NCBI GenBank assembly: GCA_903834675.1
Contig: CAILKC010000284.1
Span: 1 to 6,901 of the forward strand
Reading direction: 5' to 3'
Length of the DNA: 6,901 nucleotides
From: an uncultured Victivallales bacterium
GTDB lineage: Bacteria > Verrucomicrobiota > Lentisphaeria > Oligosphaerales > JAFGRS01
How positions within the stretch are numbered: the stretch's first letter is position 1; each line of letters begins with the position of its first letter. A program made the position numbers and the translations under genes. This document shows positions 5,588-6,901 of this stretch, piece by piece. The notes beneath the pieces are model-generated. The model was not told where the DNA came from. It made no database searches and saw only the letters and a list, made by a program, of their open reading frames with translations.

Positions 5588-6901
5588 ATGACTGCACCCC
5601 GAATCGCCTTGGCTAGCCGAGTCGGCCGTTGGCTGACGGTCGGCGCGTTCCTGGCCGTGGCCGGCGTGGCGCCGGCCCAGGATAATGCCGCCAGGATCCA
5701 GGCCCTGCTGACCCAGCTTCAGGACCCGAATGTGAACACCCGCGAGTATGCGGTCCACGGCCTGGTCGAGCTGGCGCCGCGGATTGAGGCGGCCATTCCG
5801 GCCTTGACGGCAGCGCTGGCCGATGCGGGGATGGGCGCGCGCTGGAATGCGGCCAAGGCGCTGGGGCTCGTCGGTCCGGGCGCGGCGTCCGCGGTGCCGG
5901 CCCTGGCCGAAGCGCTGAATTCGAACGACTGGTGCGGCAACGTCCAGACGGTCTCCGCCTGGGCCCTGGGTCGCCTGGGGCCCGCCGCGGCGGCAGCGGT
6001 GCCGGCGTTGGTGAAGACCCTCACCGAGGACAAGCACGCCAATGCTCGCCGGGAGGCGGCCTGCACCCTCGGTATCATCGGCCCACCTGCCGCCTCCGCG
6101 ACCCCCGCGCTCACGGCGGCCCTGGGTGATAAGAATGGCTTCGTCCGAGTGGCGGTCGCGGCGGCGCTGTGGCAGGTGGCCCAGGACCCGCGCGGCATCC
6201 CCCTGCTGATCGAGGCCTTGGAGGATCCGGCGATCGTGGGGACGCGGATTGCGGCCGACACCCTGGCCGAGCTTGGCGCGGCCTCTCAGCCGGCCCTGCC
6301 GGCGCTGCGGCGCGCGTTGCAGAATCCCGCCGCCTGCGCCCAGGTGGCGGCGGCCCGGGCGCTGTGGCGGCTGGCCCGCGACGCACAAGGCGTGCCACAG
6401 CTCATCGCGGCGCTCAAGGATGAGTCGCCCGAGGTCCGCCAGGACGCCGAGGCCGCTTTGCGCCTGATCCAACAGGAGTCCCAGCCCGCTCCCGCGTCCA
6501 TTGCCGCCGCGCTGCAGGAAGCCTCCGCCACGGCCGCTGCCACGGTTGCCGCCAGCGCCAAGGGCCAGCCGCTGGTCTTCGAGACCGAGGACTGGACCGG
6601 TCCCGCCGCTGCCATCGTCAAGGACAAGGACACCCCCGACAAGTGGAAGCTCGCCAGCGCCGACGCGCGCTGGACCCGCAACACGGTCCTGGTTTCGCCG
6701 ATCATCCGGCAGGACCGGGCTACGCCGGAAGAGGGCGCGCCGGTCCTGCATACCCACATTACCGGCATCCCGAACGGCAGTTACGACGTCAACGTGGCGC
6801 ACAGCCGACCCCTGGCGGTGTCCCACGACGCCGGCCAGACCTGGAGCAAGTTGGACGATGGCGATACGGCCGTCGGCAAAGCCGTGGTCAGCGACGGCAC
6901 C
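5588..6901 (+). CDS. Secreted HEAT-repeat protein with a C-terminal beta-rich region, 3' end outside the window
   Basis: The frame is open from the ATG at 5588 to the last base (438 codons) with no stop, so the gene is cut by the window edge. GAGGGA at 5575-5580 is a good ribosome binding site, and the gap after the phosphatase is 24 bp. Residues 1-30 are a signal peptide with probable cleavage after APA (28-30). Residues about 36-296 contain roughly seven Ala/Leu-rich PBS-lyase-type HEAT repeats of about 35-37 residues (PALTAALAD, then WNAAKALGLVGPGAASAVPAL, and so on), which form a solenoid for protein binding. An Ala-rich linker (about 300-326) follows. Then comes a non-repetitive, probably beta-sandwich region (about 328 onward: FETEDWTG, ITGIPNGSYDVNVAH, SHDAGQTWSKLDDGD) reminiscent of accessory modules on extracellular enzymes. 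Location would be periplasmic or outside the cell. No enzyme motif is visible in the part present. Confidence 0.87.
   Translation, partial: MTAPRIALASRVGRWLTVGAFLAVAGVAPAQDNAARIQALLTQLQDPNVNTREYAVHGLVELAPRIEAAIPALTAALADAGMGARWNAAKALGLVGPGAASAVPALAEALNSNDWCGNVQTVSAWALGRLGPAAAAAVPALVKTLTEDKHANARREAACTLGIIGPPAASATPALTAALGDKNGFVRVAVAAALWQVAQDPRGIPLLIEALEDPAIVGTRIAADTLAELGAASQPALPALRRALQNPAACAQVAAARALWRLARDAQGVPQLIAALKDESPEVRQDAEAALRLIQQESQPAPASIAAALQEASATAAATVAASAKGQPLVFETEDWTGPAAAIVKDKDTPDKWKLASADARWTRNTVLVSPIIRQDRATPEEGAPVLHTHITGIPNGSYDVNVAHSRPLAVSHDAGQTWSKLDDGDTAVGKAVVSDGT

Noticed and set aside
4982..6826. 614-codon minus-strand open frame
   Set aside because: It is antisense to the phosphatase and HEAT genes, rich in Gly/Arg, and lacks motifs or a signal.

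Overview
The window is GC-rich (about two thirds G+C by eye) and gene-dense, with all intact genes on the + strand. Shine-Dalgarno sites are clear, and two secreted proteins carry Gram-negative-style signal peptides. The DNA glycosylase looks proteobacterial. The extracellular repertoire (a beta-helix protein with chitobiase-C and NPCBM-like domains, and a secreted HEAT-repeat protein) is common in environmental gammaproteobacteria and in the Planctomycetes/Verrucomicrobia/Lentisphaerae group. I cannot place the organism more firmly. No rRNA, tRNA, CRISPR array, insertion sequence or integrase was seen.

Layout: (1) Positions 1-192 hold the end of a 31-bp tandem repeat array that enters from the left edge. 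Its unit can fold in three mutually exclusive ways. (2) A sigma70-like promoter just after the array probably drives tag (3-methyladenine DNA glycosylase I), followed 14 bp later by a 946-residue secreted beta-helix protein. (3) Positions 3723-4140 contain no intact gene. On the minus strand they carry what looks like the decayed 5' end of another secreted-protein gene: signal peptide plus mature N-terminus, start codon apparently lost. Next to it are three back-to-back stem-loops. (4) A compact toxin-antitoxin pair (AbrB/MazE-like antitoxin and Doc toxin, ATGA overlap) follows. It is trailed closely by a small alkaline-phosphatase-superfamily enzyme whose domain order looks circularly permuted, and by a secreted HEAT-repeat protein that runs off the right edge.

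How the genes work together: the Doc toxin and AbrB antitoxin form a self-contained module. The phosphatase and HEAT genes sit 20 and 24 bp downstream of their predecessors and could share its transcript, but no functional link can be read from sequence. Tag and the beta-helix protein are likely co-transcribed although their jobs (DNA repair and extracellular glycan binding or cleavage) are unrelated. The most interesting items are the permuted phosphatase and its coupling to the toxin-antitoxin operon, the gene remnant with the stem-loop cluster, and the self-complementary repeat array.
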